Shown: positions 7,990 through 17,057 of the stretch, in pieces
Numbering within the stretch: position 1 is the first letter of the stretch
Layout: the number at the start of each line of letters is the position of its first letter
IMG/VR virus record: IMGVR_UViG_3300046451_000396
Coordinates: 1 to 41,891 of that record
DNA length: 41,891 bases
From: a virus
Reading direction: 5' to 3' (one strand)
Made by a program: the position numbers and the translations under genes
Notes under the pieces: generated by a model
Databases searched by the model: none
What the model saw: the letters and a program-made list of their open reading frames with translations, nothing else
Told to the model about the DNA's origin: nothing

Positions 7990-8001
7990 ATTTAGTATAA
8001 T
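7973..8001 (+). promoter_or_regulatory. strong sigma70-like promoter for the 8008 RNA
   Basis: TTGACC at 7973-7978 (5/6) and a perfect TATAAT at 7996-8001 are separated by 17 bp. The predicted start is about 8008, directly before GCCCGTT, the first strand of the RNA fold. This is the best promoter match in the window, and no protein-coding gene lies downstream on this strand before the genome switches direction. Confidence 0.8.
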
Positions 8002-8007
8002 GTATGT

Positions 8008-8078
8008 TGCCCGTTATAGCTAGTGGGTGGGCCCCTGTCTCCGTCTAACCAACGGGCTAATAGACAGGGGCCTTTTTA
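8008..8078 (+). ncRNA. candidate phage small RNA with H-type pseudoknot
   Basis: Two perfect helices interleave. S1 pairs GCCCGTT (8009-8015) with AACGGGC (8051-8057). S2 pairs GGCCCCTGTCT (8030-8040) with AGACAGGGGCC (8062-8072). The order S1a-S2a-S1b-S2b is an H-type pseudoknot with loops of 14, 10 and 4 nt. S2 is directly followed by TTTTT, so it doubles as the intrinsic terminator. A near-consensus promoter places the 5' end at S1a, giving a transcript of about 70 nt. No ORF or RBS is present. A competing small hairpin, CCGT/ACGG (8041-8044/8052-8055), could replace S1. I recognise no known RNA family. The promoter and helices are read from the sequence; that the RNA is stable and functional is inference. 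Confidence 0.6.
8030..8077 (+). terminator. strong intrinsic terminator (S2 helix plus T5)
   Basis: An 11-bp perfect GC-rich stem (8030-8040 with 8062-8072), a 21-nt loop, then TTTTT at 8073-8077. It ends both the plus-strand operon and the short transcript starting near 8008. Read on the minus strand the hairpin has no T-run, so it would not stop the converging late transcripts. Confidence 0.9.
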
Positions 8079-8085
8079 TTTCTAT

Positions 8086-8161
8086 GCCCTCTTAGCTCAG
8101 TTGGTAGAGCAACGCACTTGTAACGCGTAGGTCGTCAGTTCGAATCCGACAGAGGGCCCCA
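8086..8161 (+). tRNA. tRNA-Thr (anticodon UGU) with encoded CCA
   Basis: The cloverleaf reads directly. The acceptor is GCCCTCT/AGAGGGC, the D-arm GCTC/GAGC with AGTTGGTA, the anticodon arm ACGCA-CTTGTAA-CGCGT, and the T-arm GTCAG-TTCGAAT-CCGAC. The mature body is 8086-8158 and CCA is encoded at 8159-8161. Anticodon TGT reads ACA (Thr). Odd points are an A.C mismatch at the base of the anticodon loop (31.39), a second A.C in the T-stem (52.62), and C as discriminator base 73. It begins 13 nt after the T-run of the terminator, so its transcription must come from readthrough or processing. The convergent virion gene ends 2 nt further on. Confidence 0.9.
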
Positions 8162-8162
8162 T

Positions 8163-11100
8163 CTATTTTATAACGGCGTTTCCTAGAGCATCAATTGTTT
8201 GCTGAATCTCAGCTTTACCTTTTATCAGCCCTAATTCAGCTTCAGCTAATTGTAGAAAGAAATCTTCTTCGCTAGGCTCATTATCCTCAGAATAAATTCC
8301 TGAACGCAGTAACCATTGGCGTAGTAGCATAGCCCCATCTGGGTCAACTGCACCATCCTGTGTTGTTACTCGTTTAGCAACCTCTACAAAGTAATCTGGA
8401 TCAGCCATGAGTTTGTCTAGAACCCGCGCTGTATCAATAGGGTCAATCGTATTCATTATGACACCAGAAGAAAATGCTCGTACCCTAGCACCCAAGCGGC
8501 TTAGAACGCCGAGGGTCATAGTAACAGTACGATTAACCGCACCAATAGCCGCCTGAGCTTCCGCTGTACCTGAGCTTACTCCTACAGCTTTAGAATTACG
8601 GCTTCGTTGCACTAGGCCAGCTTCCTCAAGAATTCCTCTGAAAGCTATCATAACTAGAGGCTTATCTTTATATATCTCATCCCCGTACTGCAAAACCTGA
8701 CTGAGTTGATTTTCAGATTTATTTAGAGCCGCTAGGCCCACCATACGGTTACCACCAGCTTCACGAGTAGCAGATAGGAAGTTCTCTCGAATGTAACGAG
8801 AATACGCGGCCTGAACACCATCCATCACTAGAGGGTTACCCGTAGCCTGTGCTCTTGTTATAACATCTGTTAGAACACCTTGAGTTGTTCCGTCAGCGTT
8901 CACCCTTAAAGCATTAGGGTTACTAAACAAGGATTTGAATGACTCATACCCATTAATGTTAGGTACGCCCGCCGATTTAAAGAAAGCGTCTAATTCACGT
9001 TTAAATATCTTTTCTTCAGCATTTGAAGCCAAGTCTTGAGCATTTTTAAGCTGTGCTTCTAGCGCAGTCTTATCACCCTTTGCGGTCTTCAAAGTTCCTA
9101 AGAAATTATCTAACCTGTCGGCTTCCTGTGGGAAGTTACTTCGGATAATTGCCGAGTAATCTTGCAAGCTTGATCTAATATCAGAAATGTCTAAATTAGC
9201 TAATTTGGAAGGATCATCTACGCGATTAGAAATCTTAGTTAGTGTATCCCCAATAATGTAATCAACAACATCTGTAGCACTCTCTCCCGCCTCTGGGCGT
9301 TTGAGTAGGTCAACCATATTGCCAACAACTTCACGATTACGATTGCTTAGGCTATCAGTAACTAGGTTACGGGCTTCATCTAAAAACTTGGGGGTTTGTT
9401 TTCCCCGGGCTACTGTCTCACGGCGTAACCTACCTACATCTGTCAGTACAGATCCATCGTCCCAGTATTTAGCCCAATCGTTCTTAAAGTAGTTAAGAGC
9501 GTCTTTAGCGGCATCAACTGTAACATCATCGCCTGTCTCTTCGACAAACTTGATGGCGTCATCATCAATCCATCGCTTGAATTTTATGAGGGTCTGTGAC
9601 GCACCTTTTTCTGCCGCACTGGCATTCTGTGCAGTCATACGACCAATTGAATCTGATAAGCTAACTCGAACATCAGTAAATAATGTGCCGTAATCTAGGC
9701 CGTTTTTATCTGCCCATTTAGCCACACGTTCACGCATCTGTTCTTCAGTCTCACGAACCATCTTGCCATCTACTTCTCTAGTACCAAGCTTAACTTGGTT
9801 AAGAAGTTTTCCTAGCATACTATCACCGGGTAAGGCTGAAGCCGCGATGTCTAGTTGGTTAGGCTGTAGGCTTTGTAGTGTGCTGATCATATCATCAACA
9901 TCTACAGCACCACCTTTAACTAGGCCGAATAAGCGGTTCTTCTCTGCATCCATAACCTCACTAGCTTTAGCAAGATTATTTCTAATAGTGTCGGCTGATT
10001 GGTTTGCTCCCGCATTAATCTGGATTCCGAGAGAGCTCTCTAAGTCATTTACTTTAGAGATAATCCCTGCGTCACCCCTCTCAATTACGGCGGCTAAGGC
10101 TTCGTCTACTGACGCAATTTGGCTCTCTATATTGTACACCCGGGCACTGGACATGTTAACTTCATTCAAACCTGAAGCAACAATGTTGTCAGCGGATTTG
10201 TTTATGCCTGTCTGCCCACCTAGAGCGTTTTCTGTTTGACGTGTAATTCTCTCAAGCTCATTACTAGCCATCGATGTTTTAATAGTAGTTTCAGGAGCGT
10301 TTCCTGATTGTAGAACACCTTTTTTAAGGTTCTGAGCACGAAGTACTATAGACGAAGCCTTAGCAACATCACCAACATCAAGAGCACGTTCAAGTGCTGT
10401 CATAGTGTCTGCGGTGTATTTAATATCGTCCGCAAGACCTTCAGGCATTTCCTGCCATACTTGTTTGTTATCTTCTACAAGCTTAATAATTGCCTTACGG
10501 GCTTCTTCCATACTCTTTGGATCATCCGTAACACCAGTAAGCCTATCTAGGATCTCACGAGCTAGCATGTCTTCTTTGGCGGTTGGGCGGGCCATTGTTG
10601 CTAACGGCGCACCTGTGAGTGACCAAGCAAATCGGACACCCCACGATACCCCGGCTATGCCCTTTTCAAGAGTTTTACCTACCCCCATAGCTTCCATCAG
10701 GATGTTAGCTCGGTTAGCTAATACTTTTGCGTATTTTGGGTCTTCAGGATCATACTGAATACCTTTAAGCATTGGGAATACATCTTGCACCCCATCAAAC
10801 ATTGCGTTCTCACCAATAAAGAGGCTTCCGCCTTCTGTGCTAGTACCCGCTGTTGCACCTGCTTCAAAGGCTAAGAATTTAGCTAGAGTTTTCCCCTTAC
10901 CTGCATAGCTAATCATTTTCATTGCAAGCACCCCCGGCACCATCATAGATGTGCCTTCCATCAACAGCGCGTTTCCTATGCTGTCTCCCGGTTTTACTCT
11001 TGCAATATTGTCTTTTGCTTTACCTGTTAGGTTTAGATCTTTGGCTCCAAATATAGAAGCGGCCTGAAATTCTTTATCAGACATTTTCGCAATTTCTTCT

Positions 11101-11672
11101 GGATTCTTCCAATCAGGATCAAACTCACCCTTTTCGTTAAACAAGAAAGCCTGACCTACGTTGCTTTGCATATAATCGCGGCTCGCGTCTACAGCGGCCC
11201 CACCTAGTTCAGCTATGTTAGCACCCATATTACGGACGCCGCCGTACAGCATTTCAGATATGCCGGGGCTATGGTCCCCTATCAGAGGCATTCCTATTTT
11301 AGGCGTGGGTACAACTTTACCTTTGTATGTAACCCTGCCATCTACCGTGGTTTCTGATAGAGGGTGGTTTTTGTACATCCTATAACGATCAGAGGCGGCA
11401 GTATAACTATCTGTCCCTAGAAGGCCCTCACGAGTAATATCATCGTACATAGTCATGTCAGGCTCAGGTAACTCGTAGTTTTCCCAACCTTCAAGACCCG
11501 CATCACGAGCTTTATCTAAGATAGCAAAAGCAGATGTTAGCTTCTTTTCTACTGGTTCCTTTTTAACTAATTCCGCACCTGATAGATCCAGAGGTAAATC
11601 TTCTTCATTAGTATCTTTAGGCTCAACAAGAGTAGCGTCAGATAAATCTAGTGTAAGGTTATCATCAGCCAT
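8163..11672 (-). CDS. large internal virion protein
   Basis: A 1169-residue protein at the distal end of the late operon, coupled to the upstream internal protein (start and stop share base 11672). It is mostly helical and polar, rich in Ala, Asp, Lys and Leu. The N-terminus carries a repeated motif LDLSDATLVEP / LDLSGAELVKK (residues 7-40), and a Gly/Ala-rich hydrophobic stretch lies near residues 230-275. Long predicted coiled-coil stretches follow between about 390 and 900. Size, place after the lytic-transglycosylase protein and composition match the ejected internal (core) proteins of T7-like and HMO-2011-like podoviruses, which form the DNA-ejection channel. No enzymatic motif is seen. 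The assignment is by context. Confidence 0.65.
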   Translation of the reverse strand: MADDNLTLDLSDATLVEPKDTNEEDLPLDLSGAELVKKEPVEKKLTSAFAILDKARDAGLEGWENYELPEPDMTMYDDITREGLLGTDSYTAASDRYRMYKNHPLSETTVDGRVTYKGKVVPTPKIGMPLIGDHSPGISEMLYGGVRNMGANIAELGGAAVDASRDYMQSNVGQAFLFNEKGEFDPDWKNPEEIAKMSDKEFQAASIFGAKDLNLTGKAKDNIARVKPGDSIGNALLMEGTSMMVPGVLAMKMISYAGKGKTLAKFLAFEAGATAGTSTEGGSLFIGENAMFDGVQDVFPMLKGIQYDPEDPKYAKVLANRANILMEAMGVGKTLEKGIAGVSWGVRFAWSLTGAPLATMARPTAKEDMLAREILDRLTGVTDDPKSMEEARKAIIKLVEDNKQVWQEMPEGLADDIKYTADTMTALERALDVGDVAKASSIVLRAQNLKKGVLQSGNAPETTIKTSMASNELERITRQTENALGGQTGINKSADNIVASGLNEVNMSSARVYNIESQIASVDEALAAVIERGDAGIISKVNDLESSLGIQINAGANQSADTIRNNLAKASEVMDAEKNRLFGLVKGGAVDVDDMISTLQSLQPNQLDIAASALPGDSMLGKLLNQVKLGTREVDGKMVRETEEQMRERVAKWADKNGLDYGTLFTDVRVSLSDSIGRMTAQNASAAEKGASQTLIKFKRWIDDDAIKFVEETGDDVTVDAAKDALNYFKNDWAKYWDDGSVLTDVGRLRRETVARGKQTPKFLDEARNLVTDSLSNRNREVVGNMVDLLKRPEAGESATDVVDYIIGDTLTKISNRVDDPSKLANLDISDIRSSLQDYSAIIRSNFPQEADRLDNFLGTLKTAKGDKTALEAQLKNAQDLASNAEEKIFKRELDAFFKSAGVPNINGYESFKSLFSNPNALRVNADGTTQGVLTDVITRAQATGNPLVMDGVQAAYSRYIRENFLSATREAGGNRMVGLAALNKSENQLSQVLQYGDEIYKDKPLVMIAFRGILEEAGLVQRSRNSKAVGVSSGTAEAQAAIGAVNRTVTMTLGVLSRLGARVRAFSSGVIMNTIDPIDTARVLDKLMADPDYFVEVAKRVTTQDGAVDPDGAMLLRQWLLRSGIYSEDNEPSEEDFFLQLAEAELGLIKGKAEIQQTIDALGNAVIK

Positions 11673-14608
11673 TAGTTAGAAACTCCTTTTTTAATTTTTT
11701 GCCCTACGCCAGCCCCTAGGGCGTCTAACTGCTTTTTAAATCTTTCATAAAACTCAGGAGTTATAATAATTTCGGCACCTGAAAGATAGGAGTCTGTTAA
11801 CGCTGACATACTTAGATCTGGAGTTTTATTCCCGTTTACTTCCTTTGGAGGAGTGTTCACCAAGGTGTATTCTTTAGTTAGAGAACCAACGCCCCTTTTC
11901 ATTCGTGGGTCATCAGTAGAGTCGCTCATCAAAGTAGTGATATTTTTAGCCGCTGGCTCATTATTCAATGGGTTATAGTTGTGTCTGTTAAAGAAAGCAC
12001 GCATATCAACGTCTTCTGAAAGAGCTTTCCACTCATCAGACACGGCGGAGACACGGTCATTAACATAGCCTTGTGTGGCTTTAAGGAACGCTTCCTTGCC
12101 GCCGCCCGCTGTAAGCATTGATCGTAAGCGGTCAAAGTCTTTGTTAGACATGGCCTGTCCTGATTGGCCCTCTAGGCCACCAGCACGGAATGTGAACAGG
12201 ATCATCTTAGCTTCAAAGATTGCTTTGCGCTGGGCAAGACCTTTAGCATTAGCACTTAACTCAAAAGCGCTAACGTCCGTGTCAGCTAGCTCCTGTAGTG
12301 TCTGGCCTTGCTTAAGAATTCCTTGATCACGAAGTTCCATTTGTACTTCATTCAATGTCAGTTGAGCATTAGGGTCGTTTTTCTTTTTAAATAGATTATC
12401 TAAAAGTCCAAGACCTACGCTAGCATTACGAAAGAGAGAATCTACTTTAATTGTAAAGCCAGCAGTAGCTGTTAGTATACGATCATCTTGTTCTACGAGT
12501 GATACTATATCTCCAAATAGACGAACAGCACCAAGAGCCTGTTTTCTATTACCGTGGTAATTTTTAATATCCACACTCATGGATGATACCACCTGACGAG
12601 CTTGTTTATCTACATCTAAACTTAACTCTTCATACTCAACTCCGAATGGAACCCCATCCCTATTCGTATAAATGAATTTACCGGGGTTAAGAGGGTCAGC
12701 CTTGACGTACCCAGTTGTTTGCTTGAATATTCCTGTATAGGAACCAGCTTTATTTTTTTCTCTTTTAATAAGTTGTATTTGTTTGCCACCTTTTTTATTA
12801 AGTTCTTCAGCGGCGTCTATGTTAAGAAGCTCCCTAATACGCTCTTCAGCCGCCTTAATCCCATCCGTATTTTCAGGAAGTTCTTTAGCTTTGGCTAGCG
12901 CGTCATACGCGGCAACCAATGTAGATGGCTTATCACCTTCTTTACTATTTAAACGGAGAGCGGTTATTAGAATAGGTAGATGTGTGTTTTTAAATTCATT
13001 GAAGGCGGTTTTTTCGTCTTCTCCACCCTGAAGGGCCTTTAGGGCCATCTCCGCATATTTACTAGCAACATAAGCGTTTGTTACATTATCTGGAACAAGC
13101 TTTGTGTTCTCCTTAACCCAGACATTAAAGTGTGCTAACGCTTTCATGTCACCTTTTGCAGTAGCCTTTTGAATACGGCTAGAAACATTGGTTTTAGATA
13201 TGTCACTCTTCAGATACCACGGCTCTTTATCGGAAATTCTCTCTAGATATGCTGTAACACGAGTAATGCCTGTTTGAGCTTCAGTCTTGGCCGCATCAGT
13301 AGTGGCGTTTTCCAAGGCGCTTTCTGCCGCAAGTAAATACCCTTCAGCATTTGATGCAGTGAAGTTAAGGGGGTCTAAGTATTTAGGAGGCTTTGTTGGG
13401 TCAACTAATCTACTACCCACAGCCAAAATAAAGATCTTACGAGTGTTATCGCCAGCTTCTCCAGCCGCCGCCGCAAATGCAATATAGTTATCTTTGCGGA
13501 TCTTAGATGTAACTTGCCAATCTGGTTTATCTTTCTCTTCTTCTGGTGATACGCCCCAAGCGTATTTCAAGGCGGGCAATTCAGGCATAAACCCGTTCAT
13601 AGTTTTTTCAAACATATCTTCGGATATACCTAAAGAAGTCATAACATTGGTTTTGTCTTCTGCGAAGATAGCCCAGTTATCTTGATTTGTGTTGGCCTTA
13701 TTATTTACACCACTTCCATTGGCACCTGTATTGTCTGAGGAGCCTAAGATTTTGGTTAAATACTCTTGTGATTCTTTAGGTAGGGTGCTTCTATCCCCAT
13801 TATATTTATCAGCATTATCTGGGCCAAAGTTATAAGCAATCAATGCTTTTTCTTCGTTCCCCTCGTAACGGGACAACATGGCGTTCATGTACCCTTTACC
13901 AAATGCTTCGTTTAGATCTTTGTTACCGAGTAGGGCACGGGCCGAGTTTTCATCTTTAGTAGTATAAGAAATACCTGCTTCATCAGCTAAATCAAAAATG
14001 CTCTTAGCCTTAAACCCGGGGTCAGCGGCCGTGGATACTAGTGACTGAGAAATGCCCAGCGCACCTTTAGGCGACTCAAGAGTATTCCCCTTTGAATCAT
14101 TCTGTTGTTTGCCACTTTCTTGAGTAAGTTGACGATCCCATAGGCTCTCGCTTACAGTTACACTTGAAGTGCCACCATCCACGGCGGTATTCGCCGGGGT
14201 TATCAGAGCGTTAGTTTGATCGTTTAATGAGCCTGTATTTGTAGTATCGGCTGTCTTAATTTCAATGAAGCCTTTTTTATCAATATCATCACGGATATTT
14301 TCGATAGTACGGCCTGACCATAATTCAGTGTAAATTGTACGCCAAGAATCTTCAGGAACCTTGCCACCGTAACTGGTAACGGTGTTCATAGCTGTACGGC
14401 GATGCTCCAGATCCTTAATTTCTGCGTCCCGCCAAGTGTCTCGGCGTTTATTAAACCGGCCTAAAGAAGCAGTAATCTTATCTTTCTCTGTCTTAACATC
14501 AGCTTTAGCTTTTGCGGCTACTTTGTCGGTGTAGTCTTCTGAGGAATTTGTATAGGCCGCTTTAAATCCACCAGCGAAACCATCAGCGAAACTATTAGCA
14601 AAGCCCAT
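11672..14608 (-). CDS. internal virion protein with lytic transglycosylase domain
   Basis: A 978-residue virion protein. Residues about 155-290 form an SLT-type lytic transglycosylase domain: catalytic E164 (LTQESGKQ), SPKGALGISQ (179-188, the SxxGxxQ motif) and AYNFGPD (258-264, the AYNxG motif). As in T7 gp16, such a domain opens peptidoglycan during DNA entry. The remaining roughly 700 residues are helical, with Gln/Lys/Glu-rich segments, and probably belong to the ejected core. An N-terminal Gly/Phe-rich stretch (MGFANSFADGFAGGF) resembles those of other internal proteins. Its start touches the stop of the 193-residue gene upstream, and its end touches the next internal protein. Confidence 0.85.
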   Translation of the reverse strand: MGFANSFADGFAGGFKAAYTNSSEDYTDKVAAKAKADVKTEKDKITASLGRFNKRRDTWRDAEIKDLEHRRTAMNTVTSYGGKVPEDSWRTIYTELWSGRTIENIRDDIDKKGFIEIKTADTTNTGSLNDQTNALITPANTAVDGGTSSVTVSESLWDRQLTQESGKQQNDSKGNTLESPKGALGISQSLVSTAADPGFKAKSIFDLADEAGISYTTKDENSARALLGNKDLNEAFGKGYMNAMLSRYEGNEEKALIAYNFGPDNADKYNGDRSTLPKESQEYLTKILGSSDNTGANGSGVNNKANTNQDNWAIFAEDKTNVMTSLGISEDMFEKTMNGFMPELPALKYAWGVSPEEEKDKPDWQVTSKIRKDNYIAFAAAAGEAGDNTRKIFILAVGSRLVDPTKPPKYLDPLNFTASNAEGYLLAAESALENATTDAAKTEAQTGITRVTAYLERISDKEPWYLKSDISKTNVSSRIQKATAKGDMKALAHFNVWVKENTKLVPDNVTNAYVASKYAEMALKALQGGEDEKTAFNEFKNTHLPILITALRLNSKEGDKPSTLVAAYDALAKAKELPENTDGIKAAEERIRELLNIDAAEELNKKGGKQIQLIKREKNKAGSYTGIFKQTTGYVKADPLNPGKFIYTNRDGVPFGVEYEELSLDVDKQARQVVSSMSVDIKNYHGNRKQALGAVRLFGDIVSLVEQDDRILTATAGFTIKVDSLFRNASVGLGLLDNLFKKKNDPNAQLTLNEVQMELRDQGILKQGQTLQELADTDVSAFELSANAKGLAQRKAIFEAKMILFTFRAGGLEGQSGQAMSNKDFDRLRSMLTAGGGKEAFLKATQGYVNDRVSAVSDEWKALSEDVDMRAFFNRHNYNPLNNEPAAKNITTLMSDSTDDPRMKRGVGSLTKEYTLVNTPPKEVNGNKTPDLSMSALTDSYLSGAEIIITPEFYERFKKQLDALGAGVGQKIKKGVSN

Positions 14609-15189
14609 TATATTTGTTCCTCTTCCATATTAGGTTCTTCATCGCCGCCGTACCCCAACATGGCATTCTGTTCGTCTTCCAACGCAGGAGACATAAGCCC
14701 ACCGCTATCTTCCTCGCCCAATTCTTCTTCAGCGGTGTCTGCTACATTTTGCATTTCTTGCTTCATGGCTTCCGCGTCAGATTCCGCCATTTCAAACTCT
14801 ACTTTAAGACGTTCTGAGGGCATGAAATCAGCCGTAGTATCTATGCCCATTGTGTATTCAATGTCGTAACCCTTAGCCATAATTGTGACTAAGCGAGCTA
14901 CGGGCCCAGCTATTAGAATAGCAAAATCAATTGACCATTTACCATCTGCTATACCTAGCGTTAGGATCATATCAGTTACGGCCGCAACAGAAACGCCCAC
15001 CTTGAGGTAGGACATATACTGAAGCCCTTCATCAGACTCCGAAATGTGATCGGCTATAAATTCAATTGCCGCATCTACATTGGTGATATCTGGTGGACGG
15101 TGCCACGGGTAATTACGCCAATCGCTTGTGTAATTTTCACCCGCTATAGGGCCAGAGGGTACAGGAGCTTTCATTTTAGTCATTGCCAT
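14608..15189 (-). CDS. small virion-associated protein with hydrophobic core
   Basis: A 193-residue protein; the start at 15189 is supported by the strong RBS AGGAGGAG 7 nt upstream. It has a Pro-rich N-terminus, a central hydrophobic stretch (about residues 65-105, with VGVSVAAVTDMILTLGIADG and FAILIAGPVARLVTIMA) that could be one or two membrane segments, and a very acidic, Glu-rich C-terminus (about 130-193). It lies inside the internal virion protein cluster. A small membrane-active protein next to a transglycosylase and long helical proteins recalls the T7 gp14/15/16 ejection set, but I see no sequence match, so this is inference. Confidence 0.7.
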   Translation of the reverse strand: MAMTKMKAPVPSGPIAGENYTSDWRNYPWHRPPDITNVDAAIEFIADHISESDEGLQYMSYLKVGVSVAAVTDMILTLGIADGKWSIDFAILIAGPVARLVTIMAKGYDIEYTMGIDTTADFMPSERLKVEFEMAESDAEAMKQEMQNVADTAEEELGEEDSGGLMSPALEDEQNAMLGYGGDEEPNMEEEQI

Positions 15190-15379
15190 CTAATAGCTCC
15201 TCCTCTTCACCGTCTTTGCTTCTTTTTTTCTTGGCATCTTTTCCAACAATACCTTCCTCAATCTCATCGAAATATTCAGGGGTGTATTTAGTCTCCCCAT
15301 TTTCCGCGAGGAAGTTGTCGGCCATTTTGCCGCTAAAATAAGCTTTTATTGATTTTCTTACCGCTTCTTCAAATTGCAT
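15176..15379 (-). CDS. 67-residue protein in the internal virion cluster
   Basis: A short protein starting MQFEEAVRKSIKAYFSGKM, with a charged C-terminal half of alternating Lys/Arg and Glu/Asp blocks (KKKRSKDGEEEELLDGND). It overlaps the next gene by 14 nt. The N-terminal third could form an amphipathic helix. Its tight position between two virion genes suggests co-expression; function unknown. Confidence 0.65.
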   Translation of the reverse strand: MQFEEAVRKSIKAYFSGKMADNFLAENGETKYTPEYFDEIEEGIVGKDAKKKRSKDGEEEELLDGND

Positions 15380-15389
15380 TCGTTAGCTC

Positions 15390-17057
15390 CTAATCAAACA
15401 TACTGCTGGCGATTGAAGCACCCATTTTAGCTCCAACAGGCCCCGCCGCACTACCAATTACTGCGCCAGCTACTGAACCAATAAGCTTGCCGAATGGGCT
15501 AGAACGATCCCTCTTAGCTTCAATTTGAGCGTCATAATTCATCTTGGCTACCTGCACCTGAGTACGTCTGTTCTTCTGGTTTTCACTCTCTTTAAAAGAG
15601 TAATCTAGAAGGGCGTCAGTGCGATCCCACATCTGGTTAAGTTGTTCAGTGGTAAGCCCAACGATGTTTTTAACATCTGTAGCGGCCGCGTTATTTAAAG
15701 TAGCGTTGTTAGTTAGCTCTACAGTTTGCCGCCATTTAGCTACGGATTCATCTACATCTTTTTGAAAATTGGTGTAGAACATCTCGCGCTGATTTTCTAA
15801 AGTCAGGTTAAATTTAGACATGGCGTTATTCTCGCCAGCGTTAAATTTCTCCATGCCATTACGGGCATCTGTGTTGAACATTCCAATACGAGAGCCTAGC
15901 TCATCATAGAACTTGTCCATTGTGTTACGCTCCCCCGCACCAAATTGACGAGCTACATTTTCTGACTTAGCATCTTCCATAATGGATTGCTGTTTAGCTT
16001 GGTGCTCAACAACAACTACTTGCTGTTCGTTGCTAAGATTTGCCATGTCGTATGTGACGAAATTCTTTGCATTTGTAATAGATTCAGTCATGCGAGAATC
16101 TAAATCAGCTATGTTCATCTTAGATAAGATGTTAGCCGTATTAAGTGCTTGTGTGTTTTTAATATCTAAATTCTTGACTGTCAAAGTCTGAAAGAACCTA
16201 GATTCCTCTTGGGCTATTGGAATAATAGCTTCCATTGTAGCCGCCGCAACCGCAGAAATAGCGGCTGTACCAGACACACCTTTGAAGGCGATCATTCGAT
16301 TGACGCCTTTTAATGAGCCAGCGGCCCATGTAGGGATTTTAGCTTGCCCTGTGATAGGATCTACGAAGTCTTTGGATAGTGTATCCATCCAATAAGTGAT
16401 CTGTGTTTTAGCGTCTGTGAAGTTTCCTTCACCAAGGGTCTGAGCTAATATCTTACCACTGACAGTGCTGGTGTCTACAATAGTAGACAGGTTCTGAGTG
16501 TACGCCGTGTTGAATGCTTTACCTACGGAGTTTGTAGATCCATCTGCGTTAGTACCTGTGGCTAGGCCACCCATATCTAGCTTGTCTACATCTACCTTAG
16601 ATTGGTTACTGAATGTAGCTGTAGCCGCTGATGTATTTTTATTTAGAGTATCAACCTGTGGTGTGGTCGTAGCCGCATTGTAGGTGGAAGCTGTATTAGG
16701 CTTTGTTACCCCCGCCGCCTGAGCGACAGATGCGTTAGATGCTGACCCCTGAAGGCCATCTACATCCATGCTGTAATTATTATTATTTAAAACATTATCA
16801 GGGTTGCTTGCGTCAATTGTAGTAACATTATCTGAAAGTGTGCCTTCAGTGCCTAAGAAGCCTTTAGGATCTTTGAGAATATTCGCTGACGTATTGGCAA
16901 CGTTCACCCCGCCAACATAGTCTGAGTTTGACGCAACAGAAGAGCCTGTACCTACAAAAGTACCTGCCGCTATATTTCCTGTCAGTAGATCCGAACCACC
17001 GCCAGCGGCGGCTGGGTCGCCTACAAGGCCAGTTGCTGTTGTTGGGTCAATTGCCAT
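15390..17057 (-). CDS. putative internal or ejected virion protein, Ala/Asn/Thr-rich
   Basis: A 555-residue protein coupled to the o-spanin gene by TAATG at 17057. The first roughly 200 residues are low-complexity (Ala, Gly, Thr, Asn, Asp). The middle (about 280-520) is helical with repeated short units such as FGAGERNTMDKFYDEL, FNTDARNGMEKFNAG and GENNAMSKFNL (about residues 375-425). The C-terminus (SSPFGKLIGSVAGAVIGSAAG...) has a Gly-zipper-like hydrophobic helix that could insert into a membrane. Such glycine-zipper tails are frequent in ejected proteins. I do not recognise a named family; the role is inferred from position and composition. Confidence 0.65.
   Translation of the reverse strand: MAIDPTTATGLVGDPAAAGGGSDLLTGNIAAGTFVGTGSSVASNSDYVGGVNVANTSANILKDPKGFLGTEGTLSDNVTTIDASNPDNVLNNNNYSMDVDGLQGSASNASVAQAAGVTKPNTASTYNAATTTPQVDTLNKNTSAATATFSNQSKVDVDKLDMGGLATGTNADGSTNSVGKAFNTAYTQNLSTIVDTSTVSGKILAQTLGEGNFTDAKTQITYWMDTLSKDFVDPITGQAKIPTWAAGSLKGVNRMIAFKGVSGTAAISAVAAATMEAIIPIAQEESRFFQTLTVKNLDIKNTQALNTANILSKMNIADLDSRMTESITNAKNFVTYDMANLSNEQQVVVVEHQAKQQSIMEDAKSENVARQFGAGERNTMDKFYDELGSRIGMFNTDARNGMEKFNAGENNAMSKFNLTLENQREMFYTNFQKDVDESVAKWRQTVELTNNATLNNAAATDVKNIVGLTTEQLNQMWDRTDALLDYSFKESENQKNRRTQVQVAKMNYDAQIEAKRDRSSPFGKLIGSVAGAVIGSAAGPVGAKMGASIASSMFD

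Noticed and set aside
8030-8077. Bidirectional terminator for the converging operons
   Set aside because: Read on the minus strand, the hairpin is followed by CACCCACTAG with no T-run.
8086-8161. tRNA as phage attachment site
   Set aside because: No integrase gene and no second copy of the tRNA 3' end seen in the window.
9763-10239. 158-codon plus-strand frame opposite the large internal virion protein
   Set aside because: Ser/Leu-rich shadow of a long real gene, no RBS, no domain.
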